NCBI GenBank assembly: GCA_946481275.1
Contig: CAMLMV010000032.1
Span: forward strand, 1-64,000
From: an uncultured Massilia sp.
Lineage (GTDB): Bacteria > Pseudomonadota > Gammaproteobacteria > Burkholderiales > Burkholderiaceae
Direction of reading: 5' to 3'
Length of the DNA: 64,000 bases
In this document: positions 24,692 to 32,057 of the stretch, in pieces
Layout of the letters: every line of letters begins with the position of its first letter
Numbering within the stretch: position 1 is the first letter of the stretch
Made by a program: the position numbers and the translations under genes
Notes under the pieces: model-generated
Told to the model about the DNA's origin: nothing
Seen by the model: only the letters and a program-made list of their open reading frames with translations
Databases searched by the model: none

Positions 24692-25291
24692 TTACGCGAC
24701 GATCTCGTCGATCTGCGTGGCCACTTCGTCGAACGCGGCGTTCGCGCGGTCCGGGCCCATGTTCACGCCCTCGGCGTAGATGAACTCGACGTCCGTCATG
24801 CCCATCAGGCCCAGCACGCCCTTCAGGTACGGCACCTGCGAGTCGCGTTCCGTGTCGCGGTAGATGCCGCCGCGGGCCAGGCCCACGTAGACCTTCTTGC
24901 CGGTGACGAGGCCTTCCGGACCGTTCGCCGTGTAGCGGAAGGTCTGGCCGGCGCGGGCGACGGCGTCGATCCACGACTTGATCTGCACGGACACGCTGAA
25001 GTTATACATCGGCACGCCCAGTACGATCACGTCGGCGCGTTTCAGTTGCGCGATCAGCGCGTCGTCCAGCGCCACGCGGGCGCTTTGCTCCGGCGTGCGT
25101 TGTTCGGCGGGCGTGAACAGGGCGGACAGTGCGGCTTCGTCCAGCACGGGGTGCGGGTCGCGTGCCAGGTCGCGCAGCTCGACCGTCGCTTCCGGATGCC
25201 GTGCCTTCAGTCGCGCCGTGATCGCGTCGGCGACGCGGGTGGAGTTCGAACCGTTCAGGCGGGCGCTACCGTTGATTTGCAGGATGTTCAT
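24692..25291 (-). CDS. azoR: FMN-dependent NADH-azoreductase
   Basis: A 199-residue flavodoxin-like quinone/azo reductase. [22 protein letters not shown] gives the FMN phosphate loop at residues 8-18; [27 protein letters not shown] (about 95-121) and [13 protein letters not shown] (about 133-145) are AzoR signatures. It transfers two electrons from NADH to quinones or azo dyes in the cytosol, usually as stress protection. I take ATG 25291 because the homologous N terminus begins there and GGAG lies seven bases upstream; the open frame runs further. It is divergent from a LysR regulator that probably controls it, and its ribosome binding site sits inside an inverted repeat. Confidence 0.92.
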   Translation of the reverse strand: MNILQINGSARLNGSNSTRVADAITARLKARHPEATVELRDLARDPHPVLDEAALSALFTPAEQRTPEQSARVALDDALIAQLKRADVIVLGVPMYNFSVSVQIKSWIDAVARAGQTFRYTANGPEGLVTGKKVYVGLARGGIYRDTERDSQVPYLKGVLGLMGMTDVEFIYAEGVNMGPDRANAAFDEVATQIDEIVA

Positions 25292-25294
25292 CGT

Positions 25295-25325
25295 GTTCTC
25301 CAGAAGTGTTGGGTCGATGGAGAAC
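25295..25325 (-). promoter_or_regulatory. inverted repeat covering the azoR ribosome binding site
   Basis: GTTCTCC and GGAGAAC, 7-base arms, lie 17 bases apart just upstream of azoR. In the minus-strand transcript the proximal arm contains the Shine-Dalgarno sequence GGAG, so pairing of the arms would hide it; as DNA, the same dyad could be a LysR site. Confidence 0.35.
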
Positions 25326-25375
25326 ATTCTATTGAGACTCTTCGACGGGATTAAGCCGGGTTTCCGGATATCATT

Positions 25376-25391
25376 GTTCCATTTATGGGAC
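25376..25391. promoter_or_regulatory. dyad before the LysR gene (possible autoregulatory site)
   Basis: GTTCCAT and ATGGGAC are separated by TT, seven-base arms with one mismatch, 14 bases before the LysR ATG. A second copy of the arm, TGGAAC, lies at 25399-25404 directly before the ATG, giving an additional dyad with GTTCCA. The position fits autorepression by the LysR protein. Confidence 0.35.
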
Positions 25392-25404
25392 GGAAGTCTG
25401 GAAC

Positions 25405-26280
25405 ATGGTGGATGCAAACGATCTGATCCTGTTCGTGCGTGTCGTCGACGCCGGCAGCTTTTCGCAGGCGGCCGAGCGGGCCGACCTGCCCAAGTCGACG
25501 CTGTCGCGCCGCCTGACCCTGCTGGAAGAAGCGCTGGGCGAAAAGCTGTTCGTGCGCAGCACGCGGCGCGTGGCGATCACGGCGTTCGGCGAGCGCATCC
25601 TGGAACACGCGCGCCGCCTCGTCGATGAAACCGAGGAAGTCGCGGCGCTGGCCCAGCACCGGCAGGAGACGCCGCGCGGCGAGTTGCGCGTCTCGATGCC
25701 GCCCGACTTCATCGAATCCGACTTCGCCGGCTTCTGCCAGGCGTTCCAGGCGCGCTATCCGGACGTCCGGCTGCGCATCGACCTGTCGCCGCGCCGCGTG
25801 GACCTCGTCAGCGAACGTTTCGACGTGGCCGTGCGCGCCGCCCAGCACCTGCCCGACGATGCGACGCTCGTCGCGCGCAAGGTATGCGACCTGCGCCAGG
25901 CCTTGTACGCCAGCCCGGATTACCTGGCCGAACACGGCACGCCGCAGACGCCCGACGACCTCGCCCGCCACGCCTGCCTTGCGTACACGGGGAACGACGG
26001 TGCGACGTTGCCGTGGGTACTGACGCGCGGCGACGAGCGCTGGGAGCAGGTCGTGCAGGGACCGCTCGTGTGCAATTCGCCGCGGTTGCAGCGCGAAATG
26101 GCGTACCGCGGCGCCGGTATCGCGGCGCTGCCGGCGGACGCCGCCCTGCGCGACTGGGTCGGCAACGGCCGCCTGCGCCGCATCCTGCCGGACTGGTGGC
26201 TGCCGACGGCCGGCCTGTGGTGCGTGATGCCGGGACGGCGCCTGATGCCGGCGCCACGCGCGTGTTCGTCGACATGCTGA
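25405..26280 (+). CDS. LysR-family regulator with an apparent C-terminal frameshift
   Basis: A 291-residue LysR-type regulator: helix-turn-helix at residues 1-60 ([33 protein letters not shown]) and a CrgA-like effector domain ([32 protein letters not shown]). The called end, [10 protein letters not shown], is not like the family, whereas the next frame continues with [18 protein letters not shown] to 26312, a normal ending for this group. One extra C in the GCGCC at 26251-26255 would restore [11 protein letters not shown]. So either one base is missing in this assembly or the natural gene has lost its last dozen residues. It is divergent from azoR and probably regulates it. Confidence 0.8.
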   Translation: MVDANDLILFVRVVDAGSFSQAAERADLPKSTLSRRLTLLEEALGEKLFVRSTRRVAITAFGERILEHARRLVDETEEVAALAQHRQETPRGELRVSMPPDFIESDFAGFCQAFQARYPDVRLRIDLSPRRVDLVSERFDVAVRAAQHLPDDATLVARKVCDLRQALYASPDYLAEHGTPQTPDDLARHACLAYTGNDGATLPWVLTRGDERWEQVVQGPLVCNSPRLQREMAYRGAGIAALPADAALRDWVGNGRLRRILPDWWLPTAGLWCVMPGRRLMPAPRACSSTC

Positions 26281-26326
26281 AGACGCACATGGACGCCATC
26301 ATGGGCGGGTAATTCTACGAAAACGA

Positions 26327-26355
26327 TTGACATGTGTGCGTACGCACATGATACT
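26327..26355 (+). promoter_or_regulatory. sigma-70-type promoter of the marR-like gene
   Basis: TTGACA (26327-26332), a 17-base spacer and GATACT (26350-26355). The 14-base palindrome lies entirely within the spacer, so a bound repressor would block polymerase. Confidence 0.6.
26335..26348. promoter_or_regulatory. operator palindrome of the MarR regulator (site 1)
   Basis: TGTGCGTACGCACA is a perfect 14-base palindrome between the -35 and -10 hexamers of the marR-like gene. The same element with one change recurs before the next gene at 26806, which supports a shared MarR operator and autoregulation. Confidence 0.6.
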
Positions 26356-26361
26356 GTGCCC

Positions 26362-26784
26362 ATGACTGCTTCCGAACGACTCATTGCCTGCAACTGCTTC
26401 GCCACCCGCAAGGCGGCGCGTCTGATTACGAAGATGTATGAAGACCACCTGTCGCGCGTGGGCCTGACGAGCACCCAGTTCTCCATCCTGGTTTATGTCG
26501 ACGAGGTCGGCGCGGCCTCGATGAAGGACCTCGTCGAGTCGATGGTGATGGAGCGCACGAGCGTGATCCGCGCGCTGCAACCGCTGGAACGCGACGGCCT
26601 CGTGGTCATCGGTCCGCACGAGGAAGACGCGCGCCGCAACGTCGTGCGCCTCACCGACGCGGGCCGCGCGAAGCTGGCGGAAGCGCTGCCCGTGTGGCAG
26701 ACGGCGCAGGCGGAGTTCGAGAGCAGATTCGGCGCCGGGCTGGCCGGCGAGTTGCGCCAGTCGCTGTCGACGCTGGCACCGTAG
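26362..26784 (+). CDS. MarR-family transcriptional regulator
   Basis: A 140-residue winged-helix protein of the MarR family. Recognition region: SMKDLVESMVMERTSVIRALQPLERDGLVVI (about 61-91) followed by the wing EEDARRNVVRLTDAG. CNCFATRKAAR near the N terminus carries two cysteines (CNC), so redox sensing is possible. The ATG at 26362 is preferred over an upstream one because the upstream codon lies within the promoter and operator. A palindrome at its promoter and a near-identical copy before the following SDR gene indicate that it represses both. The second MarR regulator of the window (28310) shares the CNC motif and is a close paralogue. Confidence 0.88.
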   Translation: MTASERLIACNCFATRKAARLITKMYEDHLSRVGLTSTQFSILVYVDEVGAASMKDLVESMVMERTSVIRALQPLERDGLVVIGPHEEDARRNVVRLTDAGRAKLAEALPVWQTAQAEFESRFGAGLAGELRQSLSTLAP

Positions 26785-26805
26785 CAAAAATTTTTTGCAC
26801 TGACA

Positions 26806-26819
26806 TGTGCGTACACACA
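26806..26819. promoter_or_regulatory. operator of the MarR regulator (site 2)
   Basis: TGTGCGTACACACA differs by a single base from the perfect palindrome at 26335. It lies 15 bases before the ATG of the SDR gene, downstream of a possible -35 TTGCAC at 26795-26800, so the SDR gene has its own MarR-controlled promoter. Confidence 0.55.
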
Positions 26820-26833
26820 CTAAGGAAAAGAAC

Positions 26834-27634
26834 ATGAGCAAATCGAATCTCGGCACCGCAGTCGTCACTGGCGCATCCACCGGCATCGGTGCCCTCTACG
26901 CGGACCGCCTGGCCCGCCGCGGCTACGACCTGGTCCTCGTCGCCCGCAACGGGGAGCGTCTGCAAGCGCAGGCCGATCGCCTCAGCACCACGTACGGCCG
27001 CACGGTGCGGACGCTCGCCGCCGACCTGACCCATGATGCCGACCTGCGCCGCGTGGAAGCGCTGCTGCGCGACGACGCGTCCATCACGCTGCTCGTGAAT
27101 AACGCCGGCGTGGGCGGCACCGGCCCGCTGCTCGGCTCCGACGTCGACAAGATGCAGGACATGATCGCGCTGAACGTGACCGCGCTGACGCGCCTGACGT
27201 ATGCCGCCGCGCCGGGCTTCGTGGCGCGCGGGCAGGGCGCCTTCATCAACATCGCCTCCATCGTCGCCATCGCGCCGGAAGTGCTGAACGGCGTGTACGG
27301 CGGCAGCAAGGCGTACGTGCTGGCGTTCAGCCAGTCGCTGCAACATGAGCTGGCCGACAAGGGCGTGCGCGTGCAGGTGGTGCTGCCGGGCGCCACGGCG
27401 ACGGATTTCTGGCAGATCGCCGGCACGCCGGTCGAGCACCTGCCCAGCGAGATCGTGATGCGCGTCGAGGATCTCGTCGACGCCGCGCTGGCCGGTTACG
27501 ACCAGGGAGAGTTCGCCACGATCCCGGCGCTGGAAGACGGCGCCAAGTGGAATGCGTACGAGACCGCGCGCCGCGCGATGCACCCGGAACTGTCGCGCAC
27601 GAAGCCGGCGAGCCGCTACGCTGTCGCGGCCTGA
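26834..27634 (+). CDS. short-chain dehydrogenase/reductase under MarR control
   Basis: A 266-residue SDR of the DltE/YqjQ-like group: TGASTGIGALYADRLARRGYDLVLVARN (residues about 12-39), LLVNNAGVGGTG near 87, ASIVAIA with the catalytic Ser near 141, and YGGSKAYVLAF (Tyr/Lys) near 155. Such enzymes use NADPH on unknown small carbonyls. ATG 26834 follows TAAGGA by eight bases. The preceding 49 bases contain a copy of the MarR operator. It converges on the PaaI thioesterase gene, with one base between the stops. Confidence 0.87.
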   Translation: MSKSNLGTAVVTGASTGIGALYADRLARRGYDLVLVARNGERLQAQADRLSTTYGRTVRTLAADLTHDADLRRVEALLRDDASITLLVNNAGVGGTGPLLGSDVDKMQDMIALNVTALTRLTYAAAPGFVARGQGAFINIASIVAIAPEVLNGVYGGSKAYVLAFSQSLQHELADKGVRVQVVLPGATATDFWQIAGTPVEHLPSEIVMRVEDLVDAALAGYDQGEFATIPALEDGAKWNAYETARRAMHPELSRTKPASRYAVAA

Positions 27635-27635
27635 A

Positions 27636-28178
27636 TCAGCGGGCTTCGAACACGAGGCACGTGGTCGTCGCATGCGCATACAGCCGGCCCTGCGCATCGA
27701 CGATCTTCCCTTCCGCCGTGGCCAGCTGGCGGCCGCAATGGAGTACCGTGCCGATCGCGCGCAGCGGCCCGCCGTCGAGCCGCGCGCCGCGCACGAGGTT
27801 CACGCTCAGCTCCGCCGTCGTGTAGGCGTAACCCGGCTCCAGCGCCGTCTGCACCGCGCAGCCGACCGCCGAGTCGAGCAGGGTCGCGTACCAGCCGCCG
27901 TGCACCGTCCCCATCGGATTCAGGTGCTTCGCCTGCGGCGTGCCCTGGAACGTGGCCTTGCCCTTCTCCACCTCGACGAGGTAGAAGTCGAGCGTCTCGG
28001 CGATGGGCGCGTACGGGAAGCGGCCATCGAGCAGCGCCTCCATGATGGCGAGGCCGGACATCCCGCGCGCTTCCTGCGCCGGTACGACACCCGGACGTCC
28101 GCCGCCCTGCTCGATGCGCGCACGCACCGCGCGCAGTTGTTCTTCCCATTGCTCGGCCACCGTCGGCTGCGTTTCCAT
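27636..28178 (-). CDS. PaaI-family hotdog thioesterase
   Basis: A 180-residue hotdog-fold acyl-CoA thioesterase. The diagnostic block is NPMGTVHGGWYATLLDSAVGCAVQTAL (about residues 88-114), where the HGG and the acidic residue of the following helix belong to the active site; TAELSVNLVRGARLDGG and HCGRQLATAEGKIVDAQGRLYAHATTTC follow. It hydrolyses an unidentified acyl-CoA in the cytosol. AGGAGG lies five bases before the ATG. It is divergent from the second MarR gene across a 131-base gap and may be one of its targets; the MarR gene is followed by a thiolase, so all three could concern acyl-CoA turnover. Confidence 0.85.
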   Translation of the reverse strand: METQPTVAEQWEEQLRAVRARIEQGGGRPGVVPAQEARGMSGLAIMEALLDGRFPYAPIAETLDFYLVEVEKGKATFQGTPQAKHLNPMGTVHGGWYATLLDSAVGCAVQTALEPGYAYTTAELSVNLVRGARLDGGPLRAIGTVLHCGRQLATAEGKIVDAQGRLYAHATTTCLVFEAR

Positions 28179-28309
28179 GCGATCCTCCTGTCGTGTGATT
28201 GAGTGTATATGCAATGCTCCGGGCGGATTATGCACGGGTTCCGGCGGCCCCGGGGTTATACTCGCTAGAGGGACGGCACTAACGCCATCCCGGCAATGGA
28301 ATACCGTAC

Positions 28310-28753
28310 ATGACATCGAACGACCCCCTGTGCAACTGCCTCGCCCTGCGCCAGGCGTCGCGTTACATCACCGGCGTGTACGACCAGGTGCTGAGCGAGG
28401 CCGGCCTGCGCGTCACGCAGTTCTCCATCCTGTACAAGCTGCTGGGGCTCGGGCCGATGACGGTCAACCAGATGTCCGCCGAACTGGTCATGGACCGCAC
28501 GACCCTCACCCGCAACCTCAAGCCGCTCGAGCGCGACGCCCTCGTGACGACCGGTCCCAGCGAGCACGATAAACGCGAGCGCGTCATCGTCCTCACGCCG
28601 GCCGGCAAGGCCAAGGTGAAAGCCGTGCTGCCGCTGTGGCGCCGTGCCCAGCAGGCCTTCGAACAGAACTTCGGCAGCGAACGCGCACTCGAACTGCGCA
28701 TGCTGCTGCGCGCCGTCGTCGAGACGGGCATCCACGAGCCCGAAGTCAAATAA
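28310..28753 (+). CDS. MarR-family transcriptional regulator
   Basis: A 147-residue MarR protein: VNQMSAELVMDRTTLTRNLKPLERDALV (about 54-81) is the helix-turn-helix and SEHDKRERVIVLTPAGKAKV the wing. CNCLALRQASR near residue 8 parallels CNCFATRKAAR of the regulator at 26362, so the two are paralogues likely to sense similar compounds. It is divergent from the thioesterase gene and 96 bases upstream of the thiolase gene. Both flanking gaps contain GTGTATAT-like stretches (28204 and 28797 regions) that might be related operators, but I cannot align a clean palindrome. Confidence 0.87.
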   Translation: MTSNDPLCNCLALRQASRYITGVYDQVLSEAGLRVTQFSILYKLLGLGPMTVNQMSAELVMDRTTLTRNLKPLERDALVTTGPSEHDKRERVIVLTPAGKAKVKAVLPLWRRAQQAFEQNFGSERALELRMLLRAVVETGIHEPEVK

Positions 28754-28849
28754 TCCGCTCGCCGCCAGGCCGCGCGTCATGCGGTTTTCAAAATACGTGT
28801 ATATACTCCTATTTGCACGATCCCGCCATCCAACCCGAAAGGAGTCATC

Positions 28850-30034
28850 ATGTCTGCCCGCGACATCGTCTTGTGTGCCCCCGTGCGTACCGCCATCGGC
28901 GCGTTCAACGGTTCCCTGAAATCCCTCCCTGCCGTCGAGCTGGGCGCGGCCGCCGTGCGCGCCGCCGTCGAGCGCGCGGGCATCGCGCCGGACGCCATCG
29001 ACGCCGTCCTGATGGGCAACGTGATCCAGGCGGGCAACCGCATGAACCCGGCGCGCCAGGCCGCGGTCCACGGCGGCATTCCCGTCAGCGTGCCCGCGAT
29101 GACCCTGAACCGCGTATGCGGCTCGGGTGCCCAGGCGATCGCATCGGCCGCGCACGAGATTCTTGCGGGCGAATCCAACGTCGTGCTGGCCGGCGGCATG
29201 GAAAACATGGACCAGGCGCCGTACCTGATGCCGCAGGCCCGCTGGGGCGCGCGCATGGGCCACGCGCAGATCTACGACAGCCTGCTGCACGACGGCCTGA
29301 ACGACGCGTTCTCCGCCCAGCACTCGGGCTGGCACACGGAGGACCTCGTGAAGGAGGTGGACATCACCCGCGCCGCGCAGGACCGCTGGGCCGAGCGCTC
29401 GCAGCGCCGCTTCTCGGACGCGCAGGCGGCCGGCGCGTTCAGGGATGAAATCGTGGCGATCGAGATCGCGGGCAAGCGCGGCGTGCAGGTGTTCGACACG
29501 GACGAAGCGAACCGCCCGGACACCACGCTGGAGACGCTGGCGAAACTGAAACCGGCATTCCGCCCGGACGGCACGATCACGGCCGGTAACGCGCCGGGCC
29601 TGAACAGCGGCGCGGCCGCCGTCATCGTTGCCGACCGCGCGACGGCCGAGCGCCTGGGCCTGCAGCCGATCGCGCGCCTCGTCGCCTCAGGCGTGGCCGG
29701 CGTGGAACCGGGCATGTTCGGCATCGGCCCCGTGCCGGCCGTGCAGAAGGCCCTCGCGCGCGCCGGCTGGAACATCGGCGACGTCGACCGCTACGAAATC
29801 AACGAAGCCTTCGCCGCCGTGCCGCTCGCGGTGGCGAGAAAGCTGTCGCTGGCGGAAGACGTCATCAACGTCGAAGGCGGCGCGGTGGCGCATGGACACC
29901 CGATCGGTGCGACGGGCGCCGTGCTGACGGTGCGGCTGCTGCATGCGATGCGGCGCGGGCTGGCGCGGCGTGGCGTGGTCACGCTGTGCATCGGGGGCGG
30001 GCAGGGGATTGCGCTGGCGCTCGAGCAGGTGTGA
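28850..30034 (+). CDS. acetyl-CoA acetyltransferase (thiolase)
   Basis: A 394-residue thiolase. The nucleophilic Cys90 lies in NRVCGSGAQAI; GGAVAHGHPIGATGAV contains the active-site His (about 351), and TLCIGGGQGIAL the second Cys (about 381). Length is normal. It condenses or cleaves acyl-CoA in the cytosol, as in acetoacetyl-CoA, PHB or beta-oxidation metabolism; the chain length preference is not readable. AAGGAG lies six bases before the ATG. A second, distinct thiolase (35619) is present in the window. It converges on the LysR gene at 30035. Confidence 0.92.
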   Translation: MSARDIVLCAPVRTAIGAFNGSLKSLPAVELGAAAVRAAVERAGIAPDAIDAVLMGNVIQAGNRMNPARQAAVHGGIPVSVPAMTLNRVCGSGAQAIASAAHEILAGESNVVLAGGMENMDQAPYLMPQARWGARMGHAQIYDSLLHDGLNDAFSAQHSGWHTEDLVKEVDITRAAQDRWAERSQRRFSDAQAAGAFRDEIVAIEIAGKRGVQVFDTDEANRPDTTLETLAKLKPAFRPDGTITAGNAPGLNSGAAAVIVADRATAERLGLQPIARLVASGVAGVEPGMFGIGPVPAVQKALARAGWNIGDVDRYEINEAFAAVPLAVARKLSLAEDVINVEGGAVAHGHPIGATGAVLTVRLLHAMRRGLARRGVVTLCIGGGQGIALALEQV

Positions 30035-30934
30035 TCACGCGGCCACGAACACGTTCATCCGCTCCACCAGGAACTCCCTGAGCACCCTGACGGCCGGCGA
30101 CACCTGCCGCCGGTTCGCCAGCACCATGTACAGCGGCTGGTTATTGCCTTCCCAGTCTGTGCACACGGTGCGCAATGCGCCGCTCGCGAGGTCGGCCTGC
30201 ACGTCGATGCGCGAGCGGTAGCACAGTCCGAGGCCGTCCAGCGCCCAGCGCCGCACGATCTCGGAATCGTCGGCCACGCGGTCGCCGCGCACCGTCACCT
30301 CGATCTCCGCGCCGTCCCTGTAGAAGCGCCAGCGGTCGTTGACCGTCTCGTCCAGCATGAAGCACAGGCAGTTGTGCGCGGACAGATCGTGCGGCGATGC
30401 CGGCGCGCCGTGCCGCGCGAGATACGCCGGCGACGCGCACAGCACGCGCCGGTTCGTCTCCAGCAGCGGCAACGCCACCATGCTCGATTCTCTCGGCTTG
30501 CCGAAGCGGAGCGCGATGTCGACGGGCTCGCGATAAATGTCGGCCAGCCGGTCCGTCAATTGCAGCTTCAGGCGCACGCCCGGGTACCGTTCCTGGAACG
30601 CGTTCAGCCACGGCAGCACGACGTGGCGGCCGAGGTCGGACGGCATCGAAATCTGCAGCTGCCCCTCGATCGTGTTTTCTCCCGCGCGCACTTCCGCCTC
30701 GGCGTCGCGCAGGCCGTCCAGCAGCGGGCGGCAGCGCGCCAGCAGGCGTTCGCCGGCCACCGTCAGCCGCATGCTGCGCGTCGTGCGCACGAACAGCGCC
30801 GTGCCGAGATCCGCCTCCAGCCGTTTCAGGCTCGCGCTGGCGACGGCCGGCGACACATCCAGCAGGCGCGCGGCCGCCGACAGGCCGCCCTGCTCGGCCG
30901 TGGTGACGAAGAGTTCGAGGTCGCGCAGGTTCAT
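30035..30934 (-). CDS. LysR-family regulator
   Basis: A 299-residue LysR-type regulator of the CrgA-like branch: MNLRDLELFVTTAEQGG and AAARLLDVSPAVASASLKRLEADLG (residues 1-50), then an effector domain beginning QLQISMPSDLGRHVVLPW. I use ATG 30934, where the family N terminus starts; the reading frame is open for another 440 bases without similarity. It is divergent from the MDR reductase gene; the 96-base gap contains TTCAA-N7-TTGAA, a plausible binding dyad. Confidence 0.88.
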   Translation of the reverse strand: MNLRDLELFVTTAEQGGLSAAARLLDVSPAVASASLKRLEADLGTALFVRTTRSMRLTVAGERLLARCRPLLDGLRDAEAEVRAGENTIEGQLQISMPSDLGRHVVLPWLNAFQERYPGVRLKLQLTDRLADIYREPVDIALRFGKPRESSMVALPLLETNRRVLCASPAYLARHGAPASPHDLSAHNCLCFMLDETVNDRWRFYRDGAEIEVTVRGDRVADDSEIVRRWALDGLGLCYRSRIDVQADLASGALRTVCTDWEGNNQPLYMVLANRRQVSPAVRVLREFLVERMNVFVAA

Positions 30935-30935
30935 C

Positions 30936-30952
30936 TTCAAGTAAATATTGAA
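30936..30952. promoter_or_regulatory. LysR-type dyad in the lysR/MDR gap
   Basis: TTCAA-N7-TTGAA lies directly upstream of the LysR start codon and about 80 bases before the divergent reductase gene; location and symmetry suit a LysR box, though arms are short. Confidence 0.3.
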
Positions 30953-31030
30953 AGTGATTTCTTGATTGCCCAGTTTATCAAAAAGATCGAAGCGCCCAGA
31001 ATGACAACCATCGATCACCAAGGAGCCACC

Positions 31031-32044
31031 ATGAAAGCCATCGCCTACCAGGACAACCTGCCCATCGATCACGCCGACGCGCTCGTCGACATCACCCTGC
31101 CGGACCCGGTCGCGACCGGCCACGACCTGCTCGTCGAAGTGCAGGCCGTGTCCGTGAACCCCGTCGACGTGAAGGTGCGCGCCGGTTCGACACCGGCCGC
31201 CGGCGAGTGGAAGGTGCTGGGCTGGGATGCGGCCGGCATCGTGAAGGCTGTCGGGCCGGACGTGACGCTGTTCCGTCCGGGCGACCGCGTCTGGTACGCC
31301 GGCTCCATCGCCCGCGCCGGCAGCAACGGCGAGCTGCAACTGGTCGACGAGCGCATCGCCGGCAGGATGCCGCAATCGCTGGACTTCGGCGCCGCCGCGG
31401 CGCTGCCGCTGACGAGCCTCACGGCGTGGGAACTGCTGTTCGACCGTCTGGAAGTGCCGACCGACGAGCGCGGCGAGGGCAAGACGTTATTGGTGATCGG
31501 CGCGGCGGGTGGTGTCGGCTCGATCCTCGTGCAGCTGGCGCGCCAGCTGACCCGCCTGACGGTCGTCGGCACGGCGTCGCGTCCGGAAACGCGCGACTGG
31601 GTGCTGAAGCATGGCGCGCACCACGTGATCGACCATGGCAAGCCCCTTGCGGACGAGATCCGGCGCGCGGGCCTGGGCGCGCCGGACTACGTGATCAGCC
31701 TCACGCACACGGAGCAGCACTTCGACCAGATCGTCGAGCTCATCGCGCCGCAAGGCAAATTCGGCCTGATCGACGACCCGGCCCCGATCGACGTCCGCAA
31801 GTTCAAGCGCAAGGCCGTGTCGCTGCACTGGGAACTGATGTTCACGCGTTCGCTGTTCTCGACGCCGGACATGATCCGCCAGCACGAGATTTTGAATCAT
31901 GTGGCAGAGCTGATCGACGCGGGCACGATCCGCTCGACGGCCAACGAGAATTTCGGGCGCATCGATGCCGCGAACCTGAAGCGCGCGCACGCGCTGATCG
32001 AGTCGAACCGCGCGCAGGGCAAGATCGTGCTGGCGGGGTTCTGA
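31031..32044 (+). CDS. zinc-independent MDR reductase (quinone oxidoreductase-like)
   Basis: A 337-residue medium-chain dehydrogenase/reductase of the ZADH/quinone-reductase group. The catalytic domain has VQAVSVNPVDVKVR and GWDAAGIVKAVGPDV; the NADPH domain has GAAGGVGSILVQLAR at about 156-170. The usual structural-zinc cysteines are absent, so no zinc is expected. It would reduce quinones or activated alkenes in the cytosol. ATG 31031 follows AGGAG by five bases; an earlier in-frame ATG (MTTIDHQG) lacks such a leader. It is likely controlled by the divergent LysR. Confidence 0.87.
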   Translation: MKAIAYQDNLPIDHADALVDITLPDPVATGHDLLVEVQAVSVNPVDVKVRAGSTPAAGEWKVLGWDAAGIVKAVGPDVTLFRPGDRVWYAGSIARAGSNGELQLVDERIAGRMPQSLDFGAAAALPLTSLTAWELLFDRLEVPTDERGEGKTLLVIGAAGGVGSILVQLARQLTRLTVVGTASRPETRDWVLKHGAHHVIDHGKPLADEIRRAGLGAPDYVISLTHTEQHFDQIVELIAPQGKFGLIDDPAPIDVRKFKRKAVSLHWELMFTRSLFSTPDMIRQHEILNHVAELIDAGTIRSTANENFGRIDAANLKRAHALIESNRAQGKIVLAGF

Positions 32045-32057
32045 GCGCGCCCCGGCG

